Of a stretch of DNA of 64,000 nt, positions 1-8,639 are shown piece after piece. Position numbers and translations under genes: made by a program. The stretch comes from GWE2-42-39 sp034003625 (GTDB taxonomy: Bacteria; Bacteroidota; Bacteroidia; Bacteroidales; Prolixibacteraceae): contig JAVEYG010000001.1 of NCBI GenBank assembly GCA_034003625.1, forward strand, positions 124,001-188,000. Direction: 5' to 3'. Position 1 is the stretch's first letter. Each line of letters opens with the position of its first letter. Under the pieces are notes generated by a model. That model was not told the origin of the DNA. It made no database searches and saw nothing but the letters and a program-made list of their open reading frames with translations.

Positions 1-2
1 TC

Positions 3-974
3 CCGCATCATCCGACTATCGGGGATTACAGCAAATTTAACAGCTGCTCTTTTCCCAACCCGATGCTCCATACCGGAAGTGTTTTTATGAAACCTGACAA
101 CCGGATGGTACAGGAAGTGATTTCTCCCCAGAAACAAACGGCATTTGTAGTAAATGTTGCAGATTACCGCACGGTAAGCAGAGGGTTTACTACAAGCATA
201 ATGGACCCGACCCTGAATGACGATCAGGTAGTGGAACAGTCGATCGCGTTGTTAAAAAACCAGGAACCGGTTTTTATCCGGATACACCTTCAGACCCCCG
301 GGGTGCAGGGACGTGTCGGCGTGTATGGGAGCACTCCGGATAAACCTTATTACCGAAATATTTTTGGCAATGGTTCGCCTTATGCAAGTTCGGTCGAACA
401 TGCCGATAAATTGCTCGGGGAACTGATTGGTTTCTTGAAAAAATCAGGAAAGTGGGAACGAACGGTATTGATTGTTACTTCGGATCATGGCCAAAGCAAA
501 ATTGGCTGGCACCCCTTGTTTGATGAAGACAGCTGGACAACCCCTTTTATCATTACAGGGCCGGGCATTGCCAAAGGACGGGAATTACCCTACCTCGAAC
601 ACACAGATATTGCTCCGACCATTGCCTGGATTTTAGGGGTAAACCCTCCCAATAACGACGGCGGTTGCGGAAAACCCGTAAAAGAACTGATGCAGCAATA
701 CGATGCTACCGGTTATCATCCGTCCATGTACATTAAAACGATCAACCAGCAAATAAAAGAGTTCAATATATTGAAGTCCAGAATGATATTAGAAGCTGAG
801 GATAACAGACATCTTTCCAATGTCATTGCTTCATTGGAAAACGAACTTCTGACCCCTGAACCATTTTATCATCAGGACCGCATTATGGATTGGCATAAAG
901 CAGGTTCTGTTGAACATCTGATCGGTGCAAATGATAAAATATTGAAGCAAATGCGGGCCGATCTTTCAAAATAA
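3..974 (+). CDS. Sulfatase-like hydrolase, C-terminal part (5' end outside window)
   Basis: The reading frame is open to the left window edge, so only the C-terminal ~323 residues are seen; the first internal ATG at 63 is probably not the start. The motif VTSDHGQ followed by GWHPLFDEDSWTTPFIITGPGI and a HTDIAPTIAWILGV segment is typical of the C-terminal half of the alkaline phosphatase/sulfatase superfamily, where the Asp-His pair binds the active-site metal. The catalytic Cys/Ser (CxPxR) would lie upstream and cannot be seen, so true sulfatase, phosphodiesterase or phosphonate hydrolase activity cannot be separated. The last ~100 residues are helical and lie outside the usual fold. The stop overlaps by one base an ATG of the next frame, and the next gene's better start is 54 nt on, so the two are probably co-transcribed. 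Confidence 0.7.
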   Translation, partial: PHHPTIGDYSKFNSCSFPNPMLHTGSVFMKPDNRMVQEVISPQKQTAFVVNVADYRTVSRGFTTSIMDPTLNDDQVVEQSIALLKNQEPVFIRIHLQTPGVQGRVGVYGSTPDKPYYRNIFGNGSPYASSVEHADKLLGELIGFLKKSGKWERTVLIVTSDHGQSKIGWHPLFDEDSWTTPFIITGPGIAKGRELPYLEHTDIAPTIAWILGVNPPNNDGGCGKPVKELMQQYDATGYHPSMYIKTINQQIKEFNILKSRMILEAEDNRHLSNVIASLENELLTPEPFYHQDRIMDWHKAGSVEHLIGANDKILKQMRADLSK

Positions 975-1027
975 TGGATGCTTTTTATTGTGTGACAAAT
1001 TTCTGTAAACTAATACCTGACACTATT

Positions 1028-3634
1028 ATGAAGAAAAATTTCCGGATGACAACAGGCATGATAATAGCCATTTTTCTTTTTTGGATTATTATATTGATTT
1101 CGACAAATACCAAATCCCAACCGGTAACCGGAGCTTTGATTAAACAACAATTATTTGAAAAAATGTTCGGTGACAAAGTACAGTTGGATACGGACATGGT
1201 ACAAAAGGTAAAAGCTGATATGCACGGGAAACGCCATTATGTGGATGTCGATGGGAATGGTAAACCCGAAGAAGTCTGGTTTATTGATACCGATCCCCGT
1301 CACCATGCCGATAAAAGGCCTATGCTGGTCCGTGTATATGATGAAGATGGTGATTTATCGGTCGGTAAAGAACCCGATCTGGACAGCGACTTGTATATTG
1401 CCGATTGGAATGCCGACGGGCTGGTCGATGCAGCAGTCGATTACAGGGATATGGACGGCGATCAGGATGTGGATGAGATGGAACTGTATTTTTATGGCAA
1501 GTTCGGAAAAGAAGAATGTTTGAGGATTTGGTGGGCCAGGGATGACGGCGACGATAATTTACTTTGGTACACGGTTAATTATCAATATTATCAGCGCCCA
1601 TGTCAAAACCTTTCCCACTTTGGGGGCGACGAAACATTCAATTATCTGTATTTAACGCAAACAGCCGATAAGATAATGCCCATTTTCGAGAACCCATTCC
1701 TGTTTTACGACCACGACAAAGACGGGGTCACCGAAGATGTTATCCGTATAGAGGGAGTGGGCGATACGCTTCATTACCTTCGCTGGAGTTTTGATGCCGA
1801 TAAAGACGCCACGATCGGTCAGCCGCGCGATTTCGATGTAACAATAGCAGCCTGTGGCCCCGGTTGGACCGAAGAAAAAAAGAGGGGGAGTGATTTCAAC
1901 CTTGTTGTCAATGAAGAAATTGGTGATATCCTGACTATTCGCGGGAAAAAAACTCTTCCGATATTGAAAAGGTCTGTCGCACCCGGTTTCCTGAATGATG
2001 TAACCTGGGCCCGGGTACAGATGACCTGGGACGAAAACGACCTGAACAGGGCTGCAATTGTCGTTGATTCATTTGAACGGTGGGAAGGGATTATCGCTCC
2101 TGAAAATAAAGAACCAGGTTTTTACTTTCCTCAAATAGGGGGACCAGTTTGCAGCGTGTTCAATAAACGTACCGAAATCGTGCTTTCTCCCGGGGGGCCA
2201 ACTGAATATTATTTCAGTCCTGCCGATAACCGGATACACCTTCGTAATTGCGACAGGGCTTTTATCAGGGTCGATTTTAATTACGACTCTATTGCTGACA
2301 TGAATTATAACTGGTACGATACCAATAAAGACGGGCTGCTTGATAACCTCACTATTGATGTTGATGGCGACAACCAGGTTGACGATTCCTATAATCTCGA
2401 TGTTTCAAACGTAAAATCGTTGAACTGGGTATTCGGGGAAGTAAATTCTGTATTCGGGGCTGTGGTGAAAAACGAACCTCCAAAACTTTATCTGCTGAAT
2501 AAATCACTTCGTGCGGCATTGGAATCGATTGACAAAAGCACAGCGCAGGAACCAATATGGGATATGCTTCATAAAAAGATGCGTGCAGGGGAACAGGTTT
2601 CTGATGATATTGCCGACCGGCTTATCAACAGCGATGAAACCCTAATGTATTATTTGCGTTTGGTGCGTGACCGGCAAATAGCCAAACTTAAAAAAGTACA
2701 TGCCGGGAACAAATCGTTCTGGAAGGCGTTTGAAGCAGCACGAGGAAAAGATGACAGTAAAACCCTAACCAACATGTTGGTTAAAACATTTAAACTTGCC
2801 CCACCTGTCCAGGATTACGAAAGCTGGATTGCATCACTGCGGAAAAAAGATGATGGTCCATTAGTTGCCTGGGACAACCAATGGGTGCCTCCCAGCTGGA
2901 TATGGGAATCAAAAAAATCGGCCTTCCGCCTGTATGACGGTCATTTGGACATGTTTGGAAAGCGGGAGGAACAATTGGTGCTGCCTCTTTTCCAGAAAGG
3001 GCTTAGTTACCATATCGACCAAAGTTGGGGAATGGACATTTTGCATGTAAACAAAACCTCGGGCTGTGGCGGGTTGACACTGTATGTTAATGGAGTACCA
3101 TATCCGGTCCGGAATGAAAAGGCGCCGGGCGACCCGACATTTACCGGACGGTTAGTGGAGGAAACCGGTAACAAAGTAACCATTGAACTGTTGGCAAAGG
3201 GCGTTGGCCCTGCCGATGCCCCATATACTGTGAAATGGCGGCCTTCGGCTCTTGCCGGTCGTGCCGATTCGCCGCTCGAAGTAATTGTTGAAGGCGGAAA
3301 ACAATCTGACAAAATTGAACTGGGCATTGGCCTTACCCGGATGAATGACGAGACTTTTATTTCCGACACGAAAAATGGCATCATTTGTTCGTGGGGATTT
3401 CAGGAGCCGGGAATAGGGTGGATCGGAATAGGGGTTGTATATCCGGTCAGTCAATTTGTTCGTGTGGACACCCTGTCTGATGAGCATCAGGTAATATTGC
3501 GTTGCGAAAAAGGAAAACCGATGGTGTATCACATCCAGGGCGATTGGCTGCGCGGACACCAGTTTCCCTGTTGTCCGGCGGCTGACGATTGGTACAACAA
3601 AATGAAGAAAACTGCAGCAATGATAAATTTGTAG
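1028..3634 (+). CDS. Secreted EF-hand-type repeat protein with DUF4861-like C-terminus
   Basis: About 868 residues. The frame opens at 974, but the ATG at 1028 gives a clean signal-anchor (MKKNFRMTTGMIIAIFLFW...), so it was preferred. Calcium-binding DxDxDG-type loops occur at about residues 72, 126-150, 228 and 431-453 (DVDGNGK, DMDGDQDVDE, DHDKDG, DTNKDG, DVDGDNQVDD), as in EF-hand or dockerin-like repeats. The last ~220 residues (WGMDILHVNKTSGCGGL, EPGIGWIGIGVVYP) resemble the DUF4861 family, often found with polysaccharide-degradation genes in Bacteroidota; this assignment is from memory of the family and is moderate. It directly follows the sulfatase-like gene, which suggests a joint role in sulfated glycan handling outside the cytoplasm, but no catalytic residues could be named. 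Confidence 0.6.
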   Translation: MKKNFRMTTGMIIAIFLFWIIILISTNTKSQPVTGALIKQQLFEKMFGDKVQLDTDMVQKVKADMHGKRHYVDVDGNGKPEEVWFIDTDPRHHADKRPMLVRVYDEDGDLSVGKEPDLDSDLYIADWNADGLVDAAVDYRDMDGDQDVDEMELYFYGKFGKEECLRIWWARDDGDDNLLWYTVNYQYYQRPCQNLSHFGGDETFNYLYLTQTADKIMPIFENPFLFYDHDKDGVTEDVIRIEGVGDTLHYLRWSFDADKDATIGQPRDFDVTIAACGPGWTEEKKRGSDFNLVVNEEIGDILTIRGKKTLPILKRSVAPGFLNDVTWARVQMTWDENDLNRAAIVVDSFERWEGIIAPENKEPGFYFPQIGGPVCSVFNKRTEIVLSPGGPTEYYFSPADNRIHLRNCDRAFIRVDFNYDSIADMNYNWYDTNKDGLLDNLTIDVDGDNQVDDSYNLDVSNVKSLNWVFGEVNSVFGAVVKNEPPKLYLLNKSLRAALESIDKSTAQEPIWDMLHKKMRAGEQVSDDIADRLINSDETLMYYLRLVRDRQIAKLKKVHAGNKSFWKAFEAARGKDDSKTLTNMLVKTFKLAPPVQDYESWIASLRKKDDGPLVAWDNQWVPPSWIWESKKSAFRLYDGHLDMFGKREEQLVLPLFQKGLSYHIDQSWGMDILHVNKTSGCGGLTLYVNGVPYPVRNEKAPGDPTFTGRLVEETGNKVTIELLAKGVGPADAPYTVKWRPSALAGRADSPLEVIVEGGKQSDKIELGIGLTRMNDETFISDTKNGIICSWGFQEPGIGWIGIGVVYPVSQFVRVDTLSDEHQVILRCEKGKPMVYHIQGDWLRGHQFPCCPAADDWYNKMKKTAAMINL

Positions 3635-3719
3635 TAAATCTTGCAGTGCGGGAGATAAGAGCCACGGGGTTGATCACTGTCGACAAATGTTTTAAAATCT
3701 GGCTCATTCCAGATTTTTC

Positions 3720-6224
3720 TCACTTAAACAACTTCTTCAGTTCATCTCCGATCTTTTTTACCTTTTCCTGGATTTCCTGAGCCCCGGCTTTTTTCACTTC
3801 GTCCATGATCTGTTTCCGGGCAGCGTCCAGATCAACCGAAACATTCGGGTCCTTTACAGGGCCCGTAATTTTTACGCCCACATCTACTTGCTGAATATTT
3901 TGAGAACCGGGCACGAAGCCCAATCCTTTGTTTATATCGTCGCCCAGATCAGCACGGTTAAGCTTGAACCCAAGCAGAAAATCAAGTTCGCTTTTCACCG
4001 ATACTGTTCCCTGGATGGTGGCTTCCTGATCGGCAATTCTGGTTTTAAAAGGGTTCACTTCCAGATTGCCTTTATCAACACTGAAACGGGCTGTAAAATC
4101 ATCCACTCTCACATTTTTCAATTTCTCCGATTTAATGATTCCTTTCAACTGGCTGAATGTCGGGTTATCGACAACCATCAGCTGTTGGGTATTGAAAAGG
4201 CCGGAGCCGTCAAGACTGGAACTGATCAGTTCGAGTTTTTCGTTCATTTTACCTTTCAGGCTGAACCTGGTCGAAATTTTTCCCTGGCTGCGTGCAGCGA
4301 TCGGCAAATAACGGCGTATCATGTTCAGCGACTGGTAGGCTGATTGCACATCAAAATTTTCCACATTCAGTTTGAAATCAAAATCGGGCTGCATCTGCTC
4401 GTTCCCGGTGTATGAACCATTAACAGTAAGCTTTCCCTGCAACATTTCCATATCAAGATTGGTCAATTCAAGGGTTTGGTCATGAATGGCGATCAGCCCG
4501 CTGATTTGTTTCATTTCCATCCGGTCGAAAACGGCCTGTTTTATTGCCGAACGAAATTTCATATCCATACGCCCCGGTACGTGAAAAGCCAGAATGGAAT
4601 CAGTTGCCGGAACCGAAGGCTGGACAACTGCCGGGCCGGGTTCTTTTTCAATCTGCGGGAGCCGGATAGCAGCCAGTTCTGTCAGGTTGATAAAATCAGA
4701 GTTCAGCGTAAAATCGCCTCTCAAAGTTCCATTTTTCAGGAAATAGGGCAGATAATCCGTAAGATAACCGCTCATTGAAAAATGGCTTTGTCCAATATTT
4801 CCATTCAGACTTTTCACTTCCACTTTCGGGGTAGTAAACTGCACTACCCCGGATTGAATATTGAGCGGCTGTTTCAATGCTTCTGAACGGTATACAAAAT
4901 GATCGAGGATAATTCTCCCATTCGATTTGAACCGATCATAAGCCGAGTTGCCGATATCCGACTGGCGGCCTTCCAACGCAAGGTCGGCGTTCAGTTTCCC
5001 CTGTAAATCGACGCCTTCCATTGGGATGGTCTTGTTCAAAACATTAAAATCTATTTCTCCCTGTAACCTGGCGACATACACCGGATCGCTCACCGGAGTA
5101 GTAATTTTCAACTGCATATTCACCGGCATACCACGCAGCGATGCCGATGCCTTTGAAACATCGGCCACCAGATCGTCGAAACCACCCTGTGGTTTGCTAA
5201 TCACGGCGCCCAGATTGATCTGTTCAATTTTCTCAGGCAGGTCGGTATATTTAAAAATCCCATCGGCAATTTCAACTGCAAGTCGAAAAGCCGGATAATT
5301 TTCTTCATGATACCATCCTTTAAAACTTCCGGTAATAATGGCTGTCCCTTCTGCCTGAACTTTTTCAAGATACGGTTTGTAATCAGCCGGGACCATGTTC
5401 AGCAAGGCTTTAAAATCCTTGCTGTTATTCGTCAGGTTCAAATCAAAATACATACTGTCGGAAGGTATGGAAAATGAACCGTCCACATCCAGTTGAAGGT
5501 CATTCAGCCAAACTTTTCCTTCGCTGAAAATAAAATTTGTTTTTTCGGAATCGAACAACATCTTACTGGTTGCCCGTACCTTGGTATTGGAAATATATTT
5601 TACCGAATCGTATTCAAAAACCATTTCTTCGGACTGCGCTTCAATATCAAAATTCATCCGGTTACCGGCAATTTCTCCTTCTGATTGTGCCGATGAATTC
5701 TTCAGTAGGAACAACATTCCTGAAGGCACATCAACATATGTAAGGTTCAGGCCGGAAAGCTGAAGGTCGTCAAGCATGACGACAATGCCGTTTTCCGTGC
5801 TATCGGCTACTGCCGTGCCTGTTTCACCAACGGGGACAATATCCCAGTTAGCATAGCCGCCTTCAATTGTTTTCAGGAGGATATCTGCTCCAACAATATT
5901 CAGCCGGGTAATTTTCAACTCTTTTCGTTTTAACAACCCGGCAAGAGTGATTGTTCCTGAAATTTCGTTTGCCGAAACCAGTGTGTCGTTCCGGAAATTA
6001 CCGGTTCCGGCAATACTCAGCCCAACCATCTGTATTTCCACTTTCGGGAACTTATTGAAAAGGGAAATGTGAAACCGCTCGAAATCGACAGTTCCTTCAA
6101 TGTGTTTATTTATTTCCGTTTTCAGCTGCAAGGAAATGCTGTTTTTAAAAAACAGGGGAGCGACTGCCATCACCCCGATCAGCCCTACAAACACAAACAG
6201 AATGATATAAAGTATCCGTTTCAT
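3720..6224 (-). CDS. AsmA-like family protein
   Basis: 834 residues. An N-terminal membrane anchor (residues ~4-26, ILYIILFVFVGLIGVMAVAPLFF) is followed by a long periplasmic, beta-rich region with the AsmA N-terminal signature (INKHIEGTVDFERFHISLFNKFPKVEIQMVGLSI). The C-terminal part (residues ~600-800) matches the AsmA-like C-terminal region, and a charged helical tail ends the protein. AsmA-family proteins (AsmA, TamB, YhdP relatives) are thought to form bridges that move phospholipid to, or help assemble, the outer membrane. The start codon overlaps the cinA stop by four bases (ATGA), so the two genes are translationally coupled, though no functional link is obvious. The tail (AGAQEIQEKVKKIGDELKKLFK) is amphipathic. 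Family assignment is sure; the exact role is not. Confidence 0.8.
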   Translation of the reverse strand: MKRILYIILFVFVGLIGVMAVAPLFFKNSISLQLKTEINKHIEGTVDFERFHISLFNKFPKVEIQMVGLSIAGTGNFRNDTLVSANEISGTITLAGLLKRKELKITRLNIVGADILLKTIEGGYANWDIVPVGETGTAVADSTENGIVVMLDDLQLSGLNLTYVDVPSGMLFLLKNSSAQSEGEIAGNRMNFDIEAQSEEMVFEYDSVKYISNTKVRATSKMLFDSEKTNFIFSEGKVWLNDLQLDVDGSFSIPSDSMYFDLNLTNNSKDFKALLNMVPADYKPYLEKVQAEGTAIITGSFKGWYHEENYPAFRLAVEIADGIFKYTDLPEKIEQINLGAVISKPQGGFDDLVADVSKASASLRGMPVNMQLKITTPVSDPVYVARLQGEIDFNVLNKTIPMEGVDLQGKLNADLALEGRQSDIGNSAYDRFKSNGRIILDHFVYRSEALKQPLNIQSGVVQFTTPKVEVKSLNGNIGQSHFSMSGYLTDYLPYFLKNGTLRGDFTLNSDFINLTELAAIRLPQIEKEPGPAVVQPSVPATDSILAFHVPGRMDMKFRSAIKQAVFDRMEMKQISGLIAIHDQTLELTNLDMEMLQGKLTVNGSYTGNEQMQPDFDFKLNVENFDVQSAYQSLNMIRRYLPIAARSQGKISTRFSLKGKMNEKLELISSSLDGSGLFNTQQLMVVDNPTFSQLKGIIKSEKLKNVRVDDFTARFSVDKGNLEVNPFKTRIADQEATIQGTVSVKSELDFLLGFKLNRADLGDDINKGLGFVPGSQNIQQVDVGVKITGPVKDPNVSVDLDAARKQIMDEVKKAGAQEIQEKVKKIGDELKKLFK

Positions 6225-7477
6225 TTTTCAACTGGATTTTCTTCAATGATTATACGACGCAATAAATTTAAGGCAGATTGGGTTGAACGCAATATATTTC
6301 GTTCGCGATTATGCCAAAAACTGAATTTTTTTGTCATTACTCCGTTCTTTCCAGCCACCGCAATCCACACGGTACCTACCGGTTTTTCTTCGGTTCCCCC
6401 GTCTGGTCCGGCGATCCCGGTAGTCGAAACGGCATAATCGGTGCCCATCTGTTTTTTTACCCCGGCAGCCATTTCGCAGGCGACCTGTTCGCTCACAGCC
6501 CCGTATTTTTCGAGGCTTTGTTGTTCAACGTTCAGCAACTGCTTTTTAATTTCATTTGAATAGGCTACCACCGAACCTTTGAAATACGCCGACGATCCGG
6601 GATTGGATGTAATAAAATGGGCGATGTTCCCACCCGTACAGCTTTCTGCCGTGCTGAGGGTGCAACCAAGCCGGGTGAGCATTTTACCAACCACGCCGGC
6701 CAGCGTTTCGTCGTTATAACCAAAAATGTAATCAGGAATGATCGTTTTCAGAACTTCGATCTGCTTTTCAACTTCCGCTTTCAAAAAACCGACATCTGTT
6801 CCGTATGCGCTCAGGCGAAGTTTTACCATCAGGTTGCTGGGTAAATAGGCCAGCCTGATAAAAGATGGCAAACTGTTTTCCCATTGTTCTATTGTTTCGG
6901 CCAGCATCGATTCTGGCAATCCCTGGGTCAGTACGGTTTTGTGGTATATCGACTTGGTTTTGCCGGTACGTTGCAAGCGCGGCAGTATTTCGTTTTCCAT
7001 CATATACATCATCTCGAAGGGTACACCGGGCATCGACACAAAAATAGTGTCATCTTTTTCGAACCACATGCCTGGAGCCGTTCCTGTTCCGTTCGGGATT
7101 ACCTTACAGGATTCAGGTACAAGCGCCTGGTCGCGGTTCAGTTGGTTGATCTGTACCCCGCGCCGGGTAAGCATATCCTGTACCCGGGACAGCACTTCTT
7201 CGTCCAATACCAGACGGGTCCCGAAATATTCACAAAGGGTGTGTTTGGTAATGTCGTCCCTGGTAGGGCCCAGTCCGCCGGTCATCAGCACTAAATCTGC
7301 ATTTTTCCGGGCACTGTCAATCGCTGCGAGAATGTGTTCACGCGAGTCGTGCACCGAAGTGATCTGATAAACCTCAATCCCATACAAATTCAACTGTTCG
7401 CTGATCCAGGCCGAATTGGTGTCAACGATCTGCCCAATCAAAATTTCATCGCCGATGGTTATTATTTCTGCTTTCAT
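6221..7477 (-). CDS. cinA: CinA family nicotinamide-nucleotide amidohydrolase
   Basis: 418 residues, full family length. The N-terminal half (residues 1-~170: AEIITIGDEILIGQIVDTNSAWI, VLMTGGLGPTRDDIT) is the MoCF-biosynthesis-like/COG1058 domain, linked in the family to ADP-ribose pyrophosphatase activity. The C-terminal half (from ~255: LSTAESCTGGNIAHFIT, GIAGPDGGTEEKPVGTVWIAV) is the PncC/CinA amidohydrolase domain, which deamidates NMN to NaMN in pyridine nucleotide recycling. It is first in a two-gene minus-strand operon with the asmA-like gene (4-base overlap). NAD salvage also appears at pnuC-nadR ~10 kb away, but not in the same operon. Confidence 0.92.
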   Translation of the reverse strand: MKAEIITIGDEILIGQIVDTNSAWISEQLNLYGIEVYQITSVHDSREHILAAIDSARKNADLVLMTGGLGPTRDDITKHTLCEYFGTRLVLDEEVLSRVQDMLTRRGVQINQLNRDQALVPESCKVIPNGTGTAPGMWFEKDDTIFVSMPGVPFEMMYMMENEILPRLQRTGKTKSIYHKTVLTQGLPESMLAETIEQWENSLPSFIRLAYLPSNLMVKLRLSAYGTDVGFLKAEVEKQIEVLKTIIPDYIFGYNDETLAGVVGKMLTRLGCTLSTAESCTGGNIAHFITSNPGSSAYFKGSVVAYSNEIKKQLLNVEQQSLEKYGAVSEQVACEMAAGVKKQMGTDYAVSTTGIAGPDGGTEEKPVGTVWIAVAGKNGVMTKKFSFWHNRERNILRSTQSALNLLRRIIIEENPVEK

Positions 7478-7630
7478 GAAAAACCACGAATTATTTTATG
7501 AACTGCAAGTTATTAGTTATGGATTGAAAAACTAAATACCGGAGGCAAAATATGGATGCCCGTGCAAAAAATCTCTTTTCCCACTATAAATCCCGACCGT
7601 GACAGAAAAAAGAGACGCCGGAACAGAAAA

Positions 7631-7667
7631 TAAAAAAGCCGTTCAACCTTATTCGGGCCAGACGGCT
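7631..7667 (-). terminator. Rho-independent terminator after the acidic protein gene
   Basis: Read on the minus strand, AGCCGT at 7667-7662 pairs with ACGGCT at 7642-7637, with an inner partly wobble-paired stem, and a run of six T follows. It lies ~25 nt downstream of the stop at 7693. Confidence 0.6.
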
Positions 7668-7692
7668 ATTTCCTTTGAGAGATGCTTGTGAC

Positions 7693-7917
7693 CTAAATGT
7701 CATCATCATCTTCATCGTCATAGAAGCCATCAAATGATTCATCATCGTCATCAAGTGAAGGATCTTCCATGTCGAAATCAAGATCGTCTAAATCTTCTTC
7801 GTCAAATGAATCAGAATCCCATTCTTCATCCATGTCATCCAAATCGAAATCATCTTCCGAATCGAAATCATCTTCAGCATCGAAGTCCAAGTCGTCATCA
7901 AAAAAATCGTCGTTCAT
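7693..7917 (-). CDS. Small Asp/Glu-rich protein
   Basis: 74 residues, of which well over half are Asp or Glu. The blocks (DDDLDF, DAEDDFDSEDDFDLDDMDEE, DDEDDDDI) have no Lys or Arg. No fold is recognised; a low-complexity acidic peptide of this kind could bind cations or basic partners, or be intrinsically disordered. Support for a real gene comes from its surroundings: a good candidate promoter at 7958-7988 and a terminator at 7631-7667 make it a monocistronic unit. Similar short acidic proteins are annotated as hypothetical in many Bacteroidota genomes. No function is proposed. Confidence 0.6.
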   Translation of the reverse strand: MNDDFFDDDLDFDAEDDFDSEDDFDLDDMDEEWDSDSFDEEDLDDLDFDMEDPSLDDDDESFDGFYDDEDDDDI

Positions 7918-7957
7918 TGTTATTCAATTTTAGTATAAACAATACATTTTGATGCCG

Positions 7958-7988
7958 GAAAAGTATCAAAACAAAATATAACTTCAAA
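7958..7988 (-). promoter_or_regulatory. Candidate Bacteroidota-type promoter for the acidic protein
   Basis: On the minus strand, TTTG (7988-7985) is followed by exactly 19 nt and then TACTTTTC (7965-7958). This fits the Bacteroides pattern TTTG-N19-TAnnTTTG with one mismatch. The ATG is ~40 nt downstream. Pattern match only. Confidence 0.45.
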
Positions 7989-8018
7989 TAGGCTTAAATA
8001 AATTTTTTTATCGGGCTA

Positions 8019-8053
8019 AAAAAAAGAAGACCGGTCTAAATTATGCCGGTCTT
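8019..8053 (-). terminator. Rho-independent terminator of the serpin/lipoprotein operon
   Basis: Perfect 8-bp stem AAGACCGG (8027-8034) / CCGGTCTT (8046-8053). Read on the minus strand it is followed by a T-rich tract (TCTTTTTTTT). It lies 35 nt after the stop of the lipoprotein gene at 8089. Confidence 0.8.
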
Positions 8054-8088
8054 TCTGAAAATAGAATCTTAGAAAAACTATTCGAGAA

Positions 8089-8628
8089 TTAATCTTTAAA
8101 AATACCCCCGTTGTTTAACTGCATCAGCCATCCGGCTATTTCCTTTGCATCTTTATCTTTGTTTTCCTGCGACCAGTCGCCCCGGTTAAGCAATATAACC
8201 TGACGATAGGTTCCTTTTGTAACATCTTTCACGTAAAACGAATAACTCTCGCTTCCTGCGTCGTACATGGTATTTTCCGGTTCTGTAAGTTGGGTTTCAT
8301 CTACTTTCAGTACCAATGCTTTCATCCGGTTTAATTCGTCGGTATCAACTTTTCCTTCATTTACACATACCGCAAGGTTATTTATAAAGTCTTCGGCTTT
8401 TATCTGGTTGTTTTCCCGGAATACCCAGTTTTCAGGATTATTGTAACTGTACTTTGTCCCGTCGGGAGCGATCAGGAAACCATGATGTTGTTTTCCCCAG
8501 GCATAATTGAGGTATTCAAACTGAAAAACAATTTCTTCCCCAGCCGAAAAATACTCTTTATCATCCTCGATACACGAGGGCAGGTTACATACGAATATCG
8601 CCAATAGAAATAGTTTCAATGTGTTCAT
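8089..8628 (-). CDS. Hypothetical lipoprotein downstream of two serpins
   Basis: 179 residues. The N-terminus is a short signal sequence ending in a lipobox-like NLPSC (Cys ~19), so the mature protein is probably lipid-anchored and exported. The rest is soluble and mixed, with an aromatic-rich middle (FEYLNYAWGKQHHGF, SYNNPENWVF). No family is recognised. It starts 11 nt after the stop of the preceding serpin and is followed by a strong terminator, so it is the last gene of a serpin-serpin-lipoprotein operon. That context suggests a link to protease inhibition or to the target proteases at the cell surface, but nothing in its own sequence proves this. Confidence 0.65.
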   Translation of the reverse strand: MNTLKLFLLAIFVCNLPSCIEDDKEYFSAGEEIVFQFEYLNYAWGKQHHGFLIAPDGTKYSYNNPENWVFRENNQIKAEDFINNLAVCVNEGKVDTDELNRMKALVLKVDETQLTEPENTMYDAGSESYSFYVKDVTKGTYRQVILLNRGDWSQENKDKDAKEIAGWLMQLNNGGIFKD

Positions 8629-8639
8629 AGCTTTGTGAT

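Noticed and set aside
7584..7781. 65-residue minus-strand frame overlapping the acidic protein gene
   Set aside because: Met-rich shadow frame that runs across the terminator; the acidic frame has promoter and terminator in register.
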